Assembly (NCBI RefSeq): GCF_001695855.1
Contig: NZ_MBSS01000034.1
Location: forward strand, 248,001-312,000
Source: Ensifer sp. LC163
GTDB lineage: Bacteria > Pseudomonadota > Alphaproteobacteria > Rhizobiales > Rhizobiaceae
Length of the DNA: 64,000 bases
Direction of reading: 5' to 3'
Below the pieces are notes generated by a model. The model was given only the letters and a program-made list of their open reading frames with translations. It was not told the DNA's origin and searched no databases. Position numbers and translations under genes: made by a program. Each line of letters begins with the position of its first letter. Within the stretch, counting starts at the first letter, position 1. Shown here piece by piece: positions 8,650 to 17,198 of the stretch.

Positions 8650-9450
8650 CTAAACGCCGGTAAACAGCCACTCGTGTTCGCGGGCGTTGTGAAATTTCCA
8701 CACCCGCTTCGGCCCGGCCATGACGTTGAGGTAGTAGACGTCGTAGCCATGCACGGCGGCAACCGGGTGATACCCCTTCGGCACCAGCGTCACGTCGCCG
8801 TCTTCCACCGCCATGGTCTCGTCCAGCGAACGATCGTCGGTGTAGACGCGCTGCATGGCAAAACCCTGCGGCGGGTTCAGGCGGTGATAATAGGTCTCTT
8901 CCAGGTAGCTCTCATCAGGCAAGTCATCCTGGTCATGCTTGTGCGGCGGATAGGAGGAGGTGTGCCCGCCGGGCGTGATCACTTCGACCACCAGCAGCGA
9001 CTGGGCGGAGCTGTCGTCCTCGGGCATGATGTTGGTGACATAGCGGGTGTTGGTGCCCTTGCCGCGGGTCATCTGCGGGTGCGTCCCCGGCCGGATCACC
9101 TTGGCCTTGAAACCTTCGCCGCCGGGGGCCGAGCAGATCGCAAGGTCGAGATCGGTCGTCGCAGTCGCCTGCCAGCGGCTGCCTTTCGGCACGTAGACGG
9201 CATAAGGTTGCCCCTCGAACGGCGTCATACGCTCGCCGAGCTCGCCGAAATCCTCGCCATCGACCGAAACCTTCGCCTTGCCTGAAACCAGCACAAGGCA
9301 GATTTCCTTGTCGCCGGCCTCACCCGCCGTTTTTTCGCCCGGCTTCAGCCGATTGAGCGCGAAGCCAACATAGGTCCATCCGGCACTTTCCGGCGTGACG
9401 TTCTGCATCAGCCCGGAGGCACCCTTGGGTTTGACGAGCAGTTTGGACAT
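8650..9450 (-). CDS. iolB: 5-deoxy-glucuronate isomerase
   Basis: The 266-residue bicupin enzyme converts 5-deoxy-glucuronate to 2-deoxy-5-keto-gluconate, the substrate of IolC. It has the N-terminal family pattern (GWTYVGFALNRLKPGEK) and the metal-binding cupin segment SYPPHKHDQDDLPDESYLEE with clustered His and Glu. It is the last gene of iolY-R-C-D-E-B and lies 314 bp downstream of iolE; that gap is filled with two kinds of repeat, so transcript continuity there is worth checking. Confidence 0.96.
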   Translation of the reverse strand: MSKLLVKPKGASGLMQNVTPESAGWTYVGFALNRLKPGEKTAGEAGDKEICLVLVSGKAKVSVDGEDFGELGERMTPFEGQPYAVYVPKGSRWQATATTDLDLAICSAPGGEGFKAKVIRPGTHPQMTRGKGTNTRYVTNIMPEDDSSAQSLLVVEVITPGGHTSSYPPHKHDQDDLPDESYLEETYYHRLNPPQGFAMQRVYTDDRSLDETMAVEDGDVTLVPKGYHPVAAVHGYDVYYLNVMAGPKRVWKFHNAREHEWLFTGV

Positions 9451-9495
9451 CGATGGTCTCCTGATTTTTTTCCGGGGCGCCGAGAGCGTGGCCTG

Positions 9496-9743
9496 CCCCT
9501 CACCCTAACCCTCTCCCCGCTTGCGGGGAGAGGGGACTGTGGAGTTTGCTGAACCCAATCCGCCTCAAATCATGGGGCAGGGCGTTACAGCGCCGCGCGT
9601 CTATTTAGACGCGCAAAGGTCGCTGTAACACTTTGAGTTGCTGCATAATTCCTTAAATCGATTCCGATTTAAGGAATTATGCAGTAGCCGCATATCCCTT
9701 CCCCCCGCAAGCGGGGAGAAGGTGGCGGCAGCCGGATGAGGGG
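9496..9743. repeat. twin-hairpin intergenic element, interrupted by a second repeat
   Basis: The left arm begins CCCCTCACCCTAACC and forms an 11-bp hairpin (9510-9520 with 9523-9533). The right arm (from 9697) contains CCCCGCAAGCGGGG and ends GGCAGCCGGATGAGGGG. It is the reverse complement of the uninterrupted element at 10748-10856. Here the two arms are separated by another repeat (9584-9684), so the older element appears to have been split by insertion. The pair fills the iolE-iolB gap. Confidence 0.75.
9584..9684. repeat. mosaic palindromic repeat (full copy)
   Basis: The first palindrome pairs GTTACAGCG (9584-9592) with CGCTGTAAC (9621-9629), with inner arms GCGCGTC/GACGCGC. The second is a perfect 20-bp stem, 9641-9660 against 9665-9684, with a 4-nt loop; its outer arm begins CTGCATAATTCC. 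The same bipartite unit occurs at 28621-28726 and, in reverse order, at 47318-47420 and 51516-51619. Confidence 0.8.
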
Positions 9744-9764
9744 CCGCCAACGGTCGATAGGCGC

Positions 9765-10664
9765 TTACTTATCGAGCCCGGCTTCCCTGGCAAACGCCTT
9801 CAGCGATTTCAGCCCCAGCGACTGGTACTCGAAGGGATTGCGCACGGCCGAATCCTGTTCCGCCTCGATCACCAGCCAGCCATCGTAGTTGTGCTCGGCG
9901 GCGATTTTCAGGACGGGGAGGAAATCGACGCCGCCTTCGTTATCGCCTGGGACGGTGAAGACGCCGCGGCGCACGCCTTCAAGAAAGGAGAGGCCCTCAC
10001 CCTCGACGACCTTGCGCACCGCGGTGCGCACGTTCTTGCAATGGATATGGCGGACGCGGTGCATGTATTTCTTCGCGACTTCGGCCGGGTCGGAACCGCC
10101 GAACCAGGCATGGCCGGTGTCGAGCAAAAGTTTGGTCGCCGGACCGGTGTTCTGCATCAACAGGTCGATTTCCGCGCCGGTCTGGACGATCGTGCCCATG
10201 TGGTGATGGTAGACGAGATCGATGCCCTGATCGGCGCAATATTGCGCAATCGCTTCGAGGTCGGCGCCGAATTTCTTCCACTGGTCCGCCGGCAGCACCG
10301 GCTTGTCGTTGGCCACCGATTTCGCGTCGTCGCCATGGATGGCATTCGAGGTTTCGCAGACGATCGCCACCTTGCAGCCATTGTGCTTCAGGAGGTCGAG
10401 ATGCGGCTGGATCGCCTTCTTCTCGGCTTCGACGTCATGAGTGAGCAGGTTGGTCGAGTGCCAGCCGGAGACGAAGACGAGGTCGTAGGAGGCGAGCTTT
10501 GCCTTCAGCGCTTCCGGATCGCTCGGCATCTTGTGGCCCTTCTCGATGCCGTCGAAGCCGATCTTCTGGCAATCGGAGAGGCAATCCTCGAGCGTCAGAT
10601 GCGCGCCGATCGAATGATCGTCGTCGTTGCTCCAGGCGATCGGATTGGTTCCGTAGCGGATCAT
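9765..10664 (-). CDS. iolE: myo-inosose-2 dehydratase
   Basis: The 299-residue TIM-barrel enzyme dehydrates scyllo-inosose to the trihydroxycyclohexane-dione used by IolD. It has the AP-endonuclease-2 fold pattern: [21 protein letters not shown], the metal-ligand region [10 protein letters not shown] near residue 155, DTGHAWFGG, and HCKNVR. The ATG at 10664 gives the conserved [16 protein letters not shown] start; the upstream ribosome-binding site is weak (GAAAG). Both flanks carry twin-hairpin repeats, in mirror orientation. Confidence 0.96.
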   Translation of the reverse strand: MIRYGTNPIAWSNDDDHSIGAHLTLEDCLSDCQKIGFDGIEKGHKMPSDPEALKAKLASYDLVFVSGWHSTNLLTHDVEAEKKAIQPHLDLLKHNGCKVAIVCETSNAIHGDDAKSVANDKPVLPADQWKKFGADLEAIAQYCADQGIDLVYHHHMGTIVQTGAEIDLLMQNTGPATKLLLDTGHAWFGGSDPAEVAKKYMHRVRHIHCKNVRTAVRKVVEGEGLSFLEGVRRGVFTVPGDNEGGVDFLPVLKIAAEHNYDGWLVIEAEQDSAVRNPFEYQSLGLKSLKAFAREAGLDK

Positions 10665-10747
10665 GTCTTTCACTTTCTCTTGCGTCGTCCGCTTGGGGCG
10701 GAAGGTTTGTTGTGTCCTACTCGTGCGGCAAGGGGGGGCGACCAAGG

Positions 10748-10856
10748 CCCCTCATCCGGCTGCCGCCACCTTCTCCCCGCTTACGGGGAGAAGGGATGTG
10801 CCGCGCCCTGCGAAATCCCCTCTCCCCGCTCGCGGGGAGAGGGCTAGGGTGAGGGG
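10748..10856. repeat. twin-hairpin intergenic element (uninterrupted, 109 bp)
   Basis: It starts CCCCTCATCCGGCTGCCGCC, with a first hairpin TTCTCCCCGC/TACGGGGAGAA and a second CCCTCTCCCCGC/GCGGGGAGAGGG, and ends CTAGGGTGAGGGG. The 109-bp length and two large palindromes recall RIME-type elements known from Rhizobiaceae. It lies between iolD and iolE, where the transcript would carry two stable stems. Confidence 0.75.
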
Positions 10857-10909
10857 CTCGTTCGCAGAAAAGCGCCTGCGACGGATCGCAGGCGCCGGAT
10901 TGCTTGTTG

Positions 10910-12763
10910 TCAGCCGAAGCGCTGGCAGGTCAGGGCCTTTTCGTAGCCCTTGCGGGCCTCGTTGACTTCCTTTCGTCCCGAAACCTCGGGGACGGCGACA
11001 TCCCACCAATGACCGCCCTCGTCGGTGGTAACAAGCGGATCGGTGTCGATGACGATCACCGTCGTGCGGGCTTCGCCGGCCGTTTCCTTCAGCGCCGATT
11101 CCAGCTCGGAAATCGAGCCGACCTTGCGGGTGAGCGCGCCCATCGCCGCGGCGTGCGCGGCGAAATCGATTGCCGGCAGTTCGACATGATGCGTGTCGCG
11201 CAGGAGGTTGTTGAAGTTGGCGCCGCCGGTTGCCATCTGCAGCCGGTTGATGCAGCCGTAGCCGGCATTGTCGAGCAGGACGATGGTGATCTTGGCGCCG
11301 AGCATGATCGACGAGGCGATCTCGGAGTTCAGCATCATGTAGCTGCCGTCGCCGACCATGACGATGACGTCGCTGTCAGGACGGGCGAGCTTGGCGCCGA
11401 GGCCGCCGGCGACTTCGTAACCCATGGTCGAGAAGCCGTATTCCATGTGGTAGCCGCCGGGCGTCTCCGCCTGCCAGAGCTTGTGCAGCTCGCCGGGCAG
11501 CCCGCCCGCGGCGCAGACGAGGACCGTCTCGGCTCCGCCGCGCGCACGCTGCACGGCGCCGATCACCTGCGCGTCCGACGGCAGCGCCGCATTGGTCGTC
11601 GCCGTTGCCTTGTCGGCGGCCTTCAGCCACTCGGCCTTGCCGGCCCTGGCCTTGTCGGTCCAGGCGGCATCGACCTTGTGATTGCCGAGGCCGGCGGAAA
11701 TCCGTTCGAGACCGATGCGCGCGTCCGCCACCAGCGGCAGCGCCTCATGCTTGGCCGCATCGAACGGCTGGACATTGAGGCCGACGATCTTCAGCCCCTC
11801 GTTCTTGAACAGCGCCCAGGAGCCGGTGGTGAAATCCTGCAGCCGCGAGCCGACGGCGAGCACCACATCGGCCGCTTCCGCCAGCTGGTTGGAGGCAGAC
11901 GTGCCGGTCACGCCGACCGAGCCCATGTTGAGCGGATGGCTGTGCGGCAGGGAGGACTTGCCGGCCTGGGTCTCGACAACGGGAATGCCATGCTTTTCCG
12001 CAAAGGCGGCCAGCGCCTTGCTGGCTTCCGAATAGAGCACGCCGCCGCCGGCAATGATCACCGGCTTCTTGGCCGCCTTCACCGCCGCGATCGCTGCCGC
12101 CAGTTCGTCGGTATCGGGCTCGATGCGGCGCGAAGACCAGACCTTCTCGTCGAAGAAGGCTTCCGGATAGTCATAGGCTTCCGCCTGCACGTCCTGGCAA
12201 AGCGAGAGCGTAACCGGGCCGCAATCGGCCGGATCCGTCAAAACCTGCATGGCCCGACGCAGCGCCGGGATGATCTGTTCCGGCCGGGTGATGCGGTCGA
12301 AATAGCGCGAGACCGGACGGAAGCAGTCATTGGCCGAGATCGTGCCGTCGGCAAAACCTTCCACCTGCTGCAGCACCGGATCGGGCCTTCTGTTGGCGAA
12401 GACATCGCCGGGCAGGAACAGCACCGGCAGGCGGTTGACGTGGGCAAGGGCTGCCGATGTCACCATGTTGAGGGCGCCCGGGCCGATCGAGGTGGTGCAG
12501 GCCATGAAGCGGCGGCGGAAGCTCGCCTTGGCAAAGGCGATCGCGGCATTGGCCATGCCCTGCTCGTTCTGCCCGCGGTAGGTCGGCAGCGTGTCCTTGA
12601 TGCCGTGCAACGCCTCGCCGACGCCGGCGACGTTGCCGTGGCCGAAAATAGCAAAGACGCCGCCGAAGATCGGCACCTTGTTGCCGTCGATGACGGTCAT
12701 CTGGCGGGTCAGGAACCGCGCCACGGCCTGTGCCATGGTCAGGCGCACGGTCTTCTGGCTCAT
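10910..12763 (-). CDS. iolD: 3D-(3,5/4)-trihydroxycyclohexane-1,2-dione acylhydrolase
   Basis: The 617-residue thiamine-diphosphate enzyme opens the inositol ring to 5-deoxy-glucuronate. The layout is that of the acetolactate-synthase superfamily: N-terminal pyrimidine-binding domain (MAQAVARFLTRQMTVIDG, GHGNVAGVGEAL), middle domain, and C-terminal domain with the ThDP motif GDGSYMMLNSEI near residue 465. The start at 12763 is backed by GAGGAGG 7-9 nt upstream. It is fourth in the iol operon, 87 bp after iolC. Confidence 0.96.
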   Translation of the reverse strand: MSQKTVRLTMAQAVARFLTRQMTVIDGNKVPIFGGVFAIFGHGNVAGVGEALHGIKDTLPTYRGQNEQGMANAAIAFAKASFRRRFMACTTSIGPGALNMVTSAALAHVNRLPVLFLPGDVFANRRPDPVLQQVEGFADGTISANDCFRPVSRYFDRITRPEQIIPALRRAMQVLTDPADCGPVTLSLCQDVQAEAYDYPEAFFDEKVWSSRRIEPDTDELAAAIAAVKAAKKPVIIAGGGVLYSEASKALAAFAEKHGIPVVETQAGKSSLPHSHPLNMGSVGVTGTSASNQLAEAADVVLAVGSRLQDFTTGSWALFKNEGLKIVGLNVQPFDAAKHEALPLVADARIGLERISAGLGNHKVDAAWTDKARAGKAEWLKAADKATATTNAALPSDAQVIGAVQRARGGAETVLVCAAGGLPGELHKLWQAETPGGYHMEYGFSTMGYEVAGGLGAKLARPDSDVIVMVGDGSYMMLNSEIASSIMLGAKITIVLLDNAGYGCINRLQMATGGANFNNLLRDTHHVELPAIDFAAHAAAMGALTRKVGSISELESALKETAGEARTTVIVIDTDPLVTTDEGGHWWDVAVPEVSGRKEVNEARKGYEKALTCQRFG

Positions 12764-12805
12764 AGTCTGTTTCCTCCTCGTGGCGAAATCATCCCGTTTC
12801 GCCCA

Positions 12806-12833
12806 CTGCATATTTCCTTAGATCGGATTCGGG
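12806..12833. repeat. fragment of the CTGCATAATT palindrome
   Basis: ACTGCATATTTCCTTAGATCG followed by GATTCGG is a decayed half of the 20-bp palindrome found intact at 9641-9684. It lies between iolC and iolD, close to the iolD ribosome-binding site. Confidence 0.45.
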
Positions 12834-12850
12834 CCAACAACCCGCCAATC

Positions 12851-14788
12851 CTATGCCGCCTTGGTTGCGCCCAGCTGCAGCCAGAGATCCACCAGCGCCT
12901 TGAATTTTCCTGCCATGTCGGCGATCGCCTGCTCGTCGGTCATGGTGCCGCCGAGCCAGGCCTTGCTGGCATCGGCAAAGATCGTGCGGCCAACGGCAAA
13001 ACCCTTCACCGTCTTCGACGTGCGGGCCGCCGCAAAACCGTCCTTCAGCGCCTCATAGGGCGCTTCGAGGCCGAGCAGCACGACACCACGGCAGAGCGGA
13101 TCGCGCTGTTCGATGACGGCATCGATTGCCGTCCAGGCGCCACGACTTGCCTGCGGCTCGAGCTTCCACCAGTCGGGCTTGAGGCCGGCGTCGTAAAGCT
13201 CGTTGAGCGCGCGCGGGATGGTCTGGTCGTCGAGTTTGCCGTGTTTGCCGGCGATGATCTCGATCAGGATCTCGCGGCCGACCTTACGCGCCGCCTCGAA
13301 GGCCGAACGGAGCTTGGCAACCTGCGTCGCCTTCATCTCGGCCGGGTCGTCCGGATGGTAGAAGGACAGCACCTTGATGCAGTGGTCGACGGGCCAGTCG
13401 ATCAGGCGGCTGCCGAGATCCTGGCTGAACTCGAACTGCAGCGGCCGCGAGCCCGGAAGCTCGATCGGCTTGCCGATCCAGAAGTCGCGGTGGGCGCCGG
13501 CGGCATAAAGCGCGTCCCGGCCGTATTTGTCGTCAATCAGCATGCCGAAGCCGGAGCGGCCGGCGGCCACCTGCGCGGCGGCCTTGACCGCCAGCACCTT
13601 GAAGGCCGGGATGCGGGCAAGCAGTTCCGGGTTGCCGGCAGCCGCATCTTCCAGCTGGCTGCGGTGATCGATCGCCAGTGCCATGAGAAGCGGGATCTCG
13701 CGACGACGGGTGGTCGCCCAATGTACGTGGTTGATCGCTTCGTCCTTGCGCAGCGCCCGCTCCTTGCTGCCTTTTTCCAGGAAGAACTGCAGTTCGGTCC
13801 AGGTCGGGATTTCCGGCGCGCAGAGCAGCCGGGAAACGGCAAAGGCGCCGCAGGCGTTCGCCCAGGTGGCCGAGGTCGCGTGCGGTTCGTTCTTCAGCCA
13901 GCCGCGCAGGAAACCGGACATGAAGGCGTCGCCGGCACCGAGCACGTTGTAGACTTCGATCGGAAAACCCTTGCCGACGATGCCGTCCTCGAGATTGTCG
14001 GAGATCGGGCCGTCATAGACGATGCAGCCCATCGGGCCGCGCTTCAACACGATCGTCGCCTGCGACAGCGCCCGGATCGTCTTCAGCGCCTGCAGCAGGT
14101 CGCTTTCGCCCGATGCGATCAGCACCTCCTCCTCCGTGCCGACGATCAGGTCGCAGTCTGCAAGAACGGTCTTGAGGTGAGCCGAGACGCGGTCGGAAGC
14201 GATGTAGCGGCTTTCGCCGGCGTCATGACCGGCCAGACCCCAGAGGTTCGGGCGATAGTCGATGTCGAAGACGATCTTCGCGCCATTTTCCTTGGCAAGG
14301 CGCATCGCCTTGCGCTGGGCCGCATCGGTGTTCGGCTTGGAAAAGTGCGTGCCGGAAACCAGGATCGCCCGTGCCGAGCGAATGAACTCCTCCGAAACGT
14401 CGTCTTCGCATAGCGCATTGTCGGCGCAGTTGTCGCGGTAGAACAGGAGCGGGAAGGATTTGTCGTTCTCGACCGCGAGGATGGCAAGCGCCGTCAGGCG
14501 CTCCGGGTCGGTGACCATGCCGCGGGTTTCAACGCCCTCGCGGGTCAATTGCTCACGGATGAAACGGCCCATCTGCTCGTCGCCGACGCGGGTTAAAAGC
14601 GCCGACTTCAGCCCGAGGCGCGCCGTGCCGACGGAGATGTTGCAAGGGCAGCCGCCGACCGATTTGGCAAAGCTCGCCACGTCCTCGAGCCGGGTGCCGA
14701 TCTGCTGGCCGTAAAGGTCGACCGAGGCCCGGCCTATGGTAATGAGGTCGAGCGGCTTTGCTCCCTGTGACGAAACGTTCTGGCTCAC
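12851..14788 (-). CDS. iolC: 5-dehydro-2-deoxygluconokinase fused to a DUF2090/aldolase-like domain
   Basis: The 645-residue protein has two parts. Residues about 15-330 form a PfkB (ribokinase-like) kinase with GGCPCNISVGTARLG and the GAGDAFMSGF catalytic motif near residue 285; it phosphorylates 2-deoxy-5-keto-gluconate. Residues about 340-640 form a DUF2090 TIM-barrel domain related to class I aldolases (LLMALAIDHRSQLED, FKVLAVKAAAQVAAG). In rhizobia this fusion is thought to supply the next aldolase step (IolJ role); that is knowledge of the family, not shown here. An operator-like palindrome lies about 95 bp upstream. Confidence 0.95.
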   Translation of the reverse strand: MSQNVSSQGAKPLDLITIGRASVDLYGQQIGTRLEDVASFAKSVGGCPCNISVGTARLGLKSALLTRVGDEQMGRFIREQLTREGVETRGMVTDPERLTALAILAVENDKSFPLLFYRDNCADNALCEDDVSEEFIRSARAILVSGTHFSKPNTDAAQRKAMRLAKENGAKIVFDIDYRPNLWGLAGHDAGESRYIASDRVSAHLKTVLADCDLIVGTEEEVLIASGESDLLQALKTIRALSQATIVLKRGPMGCIVYDGPISDNLEDGIVGKGFPIEVYNVLGAGDAFMSGFLRGWLKNEPHATSATWANACGAFAVSRLLCAPEIPTWTELQFFLEKGSKERALRKDEAINHVHWATTRRREIPLLMALAIDHRSQLEDAAAGNPELLARIPAFKVLAVKAAAQVAAGRSGFGMLIDDKYGRDALYAAGAHRDFWIGKPIELPGSRPLQFEFSQDLGSRLIDWPVDHCIKVLSFYHPDDPAEMKATQVAKLRSAFEAARKVGREILIEIIAGKHGKLDDQTIPRALNELYDAGLKPDWWKLEPQASRGAWTAIDAVIEQRDPLCRGVVLLGLEAPYEALKDGFAAARTSKTVKGFAVGRTIFADASKAWLGGTMTDEQAIADMAGKFKALVDLWLQLGATKAA

Positions 14789-14879
14789 TGCTTCCTCCCC
14801 GCGGACGCCTTTGCGGCCCCGATCATTCTCGTTCTGTGGGTGATGCAGACATGAAACATAAATTCCGACACTTCGTCAA

Positions 14880-14897
14880 TATGGAATTTTCATTCTA
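14880..14897. promoter_or_regulatory. IolR operator-like palindrome upstream of iolC
   Basis: TATGGAATTTTCATTCTA contains GGAA-N6-TTCT, 7 of 8 bases of the GGAA-N6-TTCC motif reported for S. meliloti IolR. The preceding bases GTCAATATGGAAT are identical to those in the iolY operator at 17083-17098. Confidence 0.65.
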
Positions 14898-14903
14898 TCA
14901 GTT

Positions 14904-15767
14904 CTATTCCGCCTTGGCCTCGTCGATCAGGCGGTGTCGCTTCTCGGCAATGGCGACCGTCAGCGCCATGGCGAAGGCCATGCTGGCGGAAAGCGAGCGG
15001 AAGCCGGCATGGTCCGCCTCGACCAGTTCGAACCAGACCTTTGAGGATTCGGCCAGCGGCGAGAACGCCGAATCGGTCAGCGACACCACCGGCACCTTGC
15101 GCTCGGCGAGCAGCCGCGCTTGGGCGGCACTTTCGGAGGCATAGGGCGAGAAGCTGACCGCAAATGCGGCGTCGTTCTTGCCGGCCATCGCCAGCATGTC
15201 GTCGTCGATGCCGGCGGCGGTGCCGACCAGCTGATACTTCACCCTCAGCTTGCCGAAGGCATAGGCCATGTAGCTGGAGATCGGATAGGAGCGGCGCTTG
15301 GCGATCAGATAGATCGTCTCGGCCTTGGCGAGGATATCGACGGCCCGCTCAAAGGCTTCCGGGTCGACCGAGGTTGCGATGTTGTCGAGCGATCGGTGGG
15401 CGGCGGCCACGAAACCGTTGAAGATCGAGCCGCTCTCGAGTTTGCTGTGTTCGTTCTCGCTGAGCGCCTTCAGCCGGTCCTCGTAGCCGGGCGTGCGCTC
15501 GCGCAGGCGGGCACGGAAAATCTGCTGCAGGCTGGAGAAACCCTCGAAGCCGAAGTGCTGGGCAAAGCGCACCAGGGTCGACGGCTGGACGTCGGCCGAG
15601 GTGGCGATGCTTGCGGCGGTGCCGAAGGCGATCTCGTCGGGATTGTCGAGCGAATAGGCGGCGACCTGCTTCAACCGTTTCGGCAGTTGTGCCTTCCGCT
15701 CCAGAATAACCGCCTTCAGCGCTTCGAAATCCTGCGGGACCTCCGTCGTCGTTTCAGGCGTTGCCAT
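14904..15767 (-). CDS. iolR: MurR/RpiR family repressor of inositol genes
   Basis: The 287-residue regulator has an N-terminal RpiR helix-turn-helix (AFGTAASIATSADVQPSTLV, then RFAQHFGFEGFSSLQQIF) and a C-terminal SIS sugar-phosphate-binding domain (AETIYLIAKRRSYPISSYMA, then VVSLTDSAFSPLAE). In S. meliloti IolR represses iolY, iolR, iolC and idhA, with a phosphorylated late pathway intermediate as inducer. It lies between iolY and iolC, and operator-like palindromes precede all three genes, consistent with autoregulation. Confidence 0.93.
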   Translation of the reverse strand: MATPETTTEVPQDFEALKAVILERKAQLPKRLKQVAAYSLDNPDEIAFGTAASIATSADVQPSTLVRFAQHFGFEGFSSLQQIFRARLRERTPGYEDRLKALSENEHSKLESGSIFNGFVAAAHRSLDNIATSVDPEAFERAVDILAKAETIYLIAKRRSYPISSYMAYAFGKLRVKYQLVGTAAGIDDDMLAMAGKNDAAFAVSFSPYASESAAQARLLAERKVPVVSLTDSAFSPLAESSKVWFELVEADHAGFRSLSASMAFAMALTVAIAEKRHRLIDEAKAE

Positions 15768-15834
15768 TCTTGTCCGTCTCCAGTCTGATCGTGTTGCGTT
15801 ATGACCTCACATTAATCGATTAGCGACCGCTGGC

Positions 15835-15852
15835 ATAGAACAGGCGTTCCAT
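15835..15852. promoter_or_regulatory. IolR operator-like palindrome upstream of iolR
   Basis: Read on the minus strand the site is ATGGAACGCCTGTTCTA, a GGAA-N6-TTCT palindrome matching the two sites before iolC and iolY. It is about 70 bp upstream of the iolR start. Confidence 0.55.
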
Positions 15853-15883
15853 TTTCTGCCGTCTTTTCCATTCCGCCCTTTGG

Positions 15884-17014
15884 TCAGCCGATCTGGACCC
15901 ATTCGTTGGTCTTTGCCGACTGATAGGTGGCCGAGAGGACCTTCTGTACCTCAAAGCCCTCGCGGAAATCGGTCGATGGCGATTTGCCCTTGGCGATCGC
16001 CTCCAGGAACTCGTTGACCTCGATGGCCTTCAGATCGTTGAAGCCGATCTGGTGGCCGGGTGCCACGCAGAAGGCGCCATAGGGCGGATGCTCGGGCCCG
16101 GCCCAGATGGTGCGGAAACCGCGGGTGCGGATATCGTCGCCGGTGTAATAGACGCGGATCTCGTTCAGGCGCTCCTGGGTGAAGACGATGCTGCCCTTGG
16201 AGCCGTAGATCTCGAAATCATGCTGCATCTTGCGGCCGGTGGCGATCCAGTTTGCTTCGAAGCTGCCGGTCGCGCCGTTTTCGAAGCGCACGAAGGCGCG
16301 GGTGATGTCGTCGACCTCGACGGCATGCATCTCGGTTGCTCCGCGCGAGACGGGACGTTGCGGGATCTGGATGATGGTTTCGGCCAGCACCGACCTGATC
16401 GGCCCGACCAGATGACGCATGGAGGCGATAATGTGGCTGCCGATATCGGCAAGTGCTCCGCCGCCGCTTGCCGGGTTCAGCCGCCAGCCCCACGGCACGG
16501 AGGCATCGGCCATGAAGTCTTCGGCATGGACGCCGCGCATGGAGCGGATCTCGCCGATCTCGCCGCTTTCGATGATGTCCTTGGCAAGGAAGATCAGCGG
16601 GTTCTTCAGGTAGTTGAAACCGACCTGGGTGATGACGCCGGCCTTTTCCGCAGCCGCGACCATCTCGGCGCAATCAGCGACCGTCGGTGCCAGCGGCTTT
16701 TCGCAATAGACATGTTTGCCATGGGCGATGGCCGCCAGCGCCATCTCCTTGTGCAGCAGGTTCGGCGTGGTGATGTCGATGATGTCGATGTCGGGATCGG
16801 TCAACAGTTCGCGCCAGTCCGTCGTCGCCTTGCGAAAGCCGAGACGCCGGCGCGCGTTTTCCGCGCTTTCGGTGGTCACGTCGGCAACCGAAACCAGGTC
16901 GAGCTCGAAGGGCAGGTCGAACACCCGCGCGGCGATGGTGAAGCCGAGCGCGTGCGCCTTGCCCATGAAGCCCGTGCCGATCAGGCCGACGCCCAGTTTT
17001 TTCTTGCTGCTCAT
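15884..17014 (-). CDS. iolY: Gfo/Idh/MocA family oxidoreductase of the inositol operon
   Basis: The 376-residue NAD(P)-dependent oxidoreductase has an N-terminal Rossmann fold (LGVGLIGTGFMGKAHALGF), the family motif EKPLAPTVADCAEM near residue 110, and a C-terminal alpha/beta substrate domain (GGGALADIGSHIIASMRHLV). GGAGG is 6 nt before the ATG at 17014. Position and order match iolY of S. meliloti, the first gene of iolYRCDEB. Its exact inositol-isomer substrate is not deducible. It is not the catabolic myo-inositol dehydrogenase, which in S. meliloti is a separate gene (idhA). Confidence 0.9.
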   Translation of the reverse strand: MSSKKKLGVGLIGTGFMGKAHALGFTIAARVFDLPFELDLVSVADVTTESAENARRRLGFRKATTDWRELLTDPDIDIIDITTPNLLHKEMALAAIAHGKHVYCEKPLAPTVADCAEMVAAAEKAGVITQVGFNYLKNPLIFLAKDIIESGEIGEIRSMRGVHAEDFMADASVPWGWRLNPASGGGALADIGSHIIASMRHLVGPIRSVLAETIIQIPQRPVSRGATEMHAVEVDDITRAFVRFENGATGSFEANWIATGRKMQHDFEIYGSKGSIVFTQERLNEIRVYYTGDDIRTRGFRTIWAGPEHPPYGAFCVAPGHQIGFNDLKAIEVNEFLEAIAKGKSPSTDFREGFEVQKVLSATYQSAKTNEWVQIG

Positions 17015-17082
17015 GCCATTCCTCCGGGTCAATGACCTGTGTTGTGGCGCAGAATGAAATGAAATGTGCAACATTTGTCAAT

Positions 17083-17098
17083 ATGGAATATTTGTTCG
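17083..17098. promoter_or_regulatory. IolR operator-like palindrome upstream of iolY
   Basis: ATGGAATATTTGTTCG contains GGAA-N6-TTCG, and with its left flank (GTCAATATGGAAT) matches the site before iolC. It lies about 70 bp upstream of iolY, where it could cover the promoter of the whole operon. Confidence 0.65.
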
Positions 17099-17198
17099 AA
17101 AAGGCATCGAGGCCCTGAACGCCTTTGGCCTATGTGTCGGTCGAAGTCGTTCGATCGGTCGGTCGGATTAGCGTGCCCGTAGACCCTGGATGAATTTG

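Noticed and set aside
10904-14413. A 1169-codon open frame on the plus strand, antisense to iolC and iolD
   Set aside because: The opposite strand encodes two clear enzymes of the iol operon, and the plus frame gives Arg/Gly/His-rich sequence with no domain. Long antisense frames are usual in high-GC codon-biased genes.
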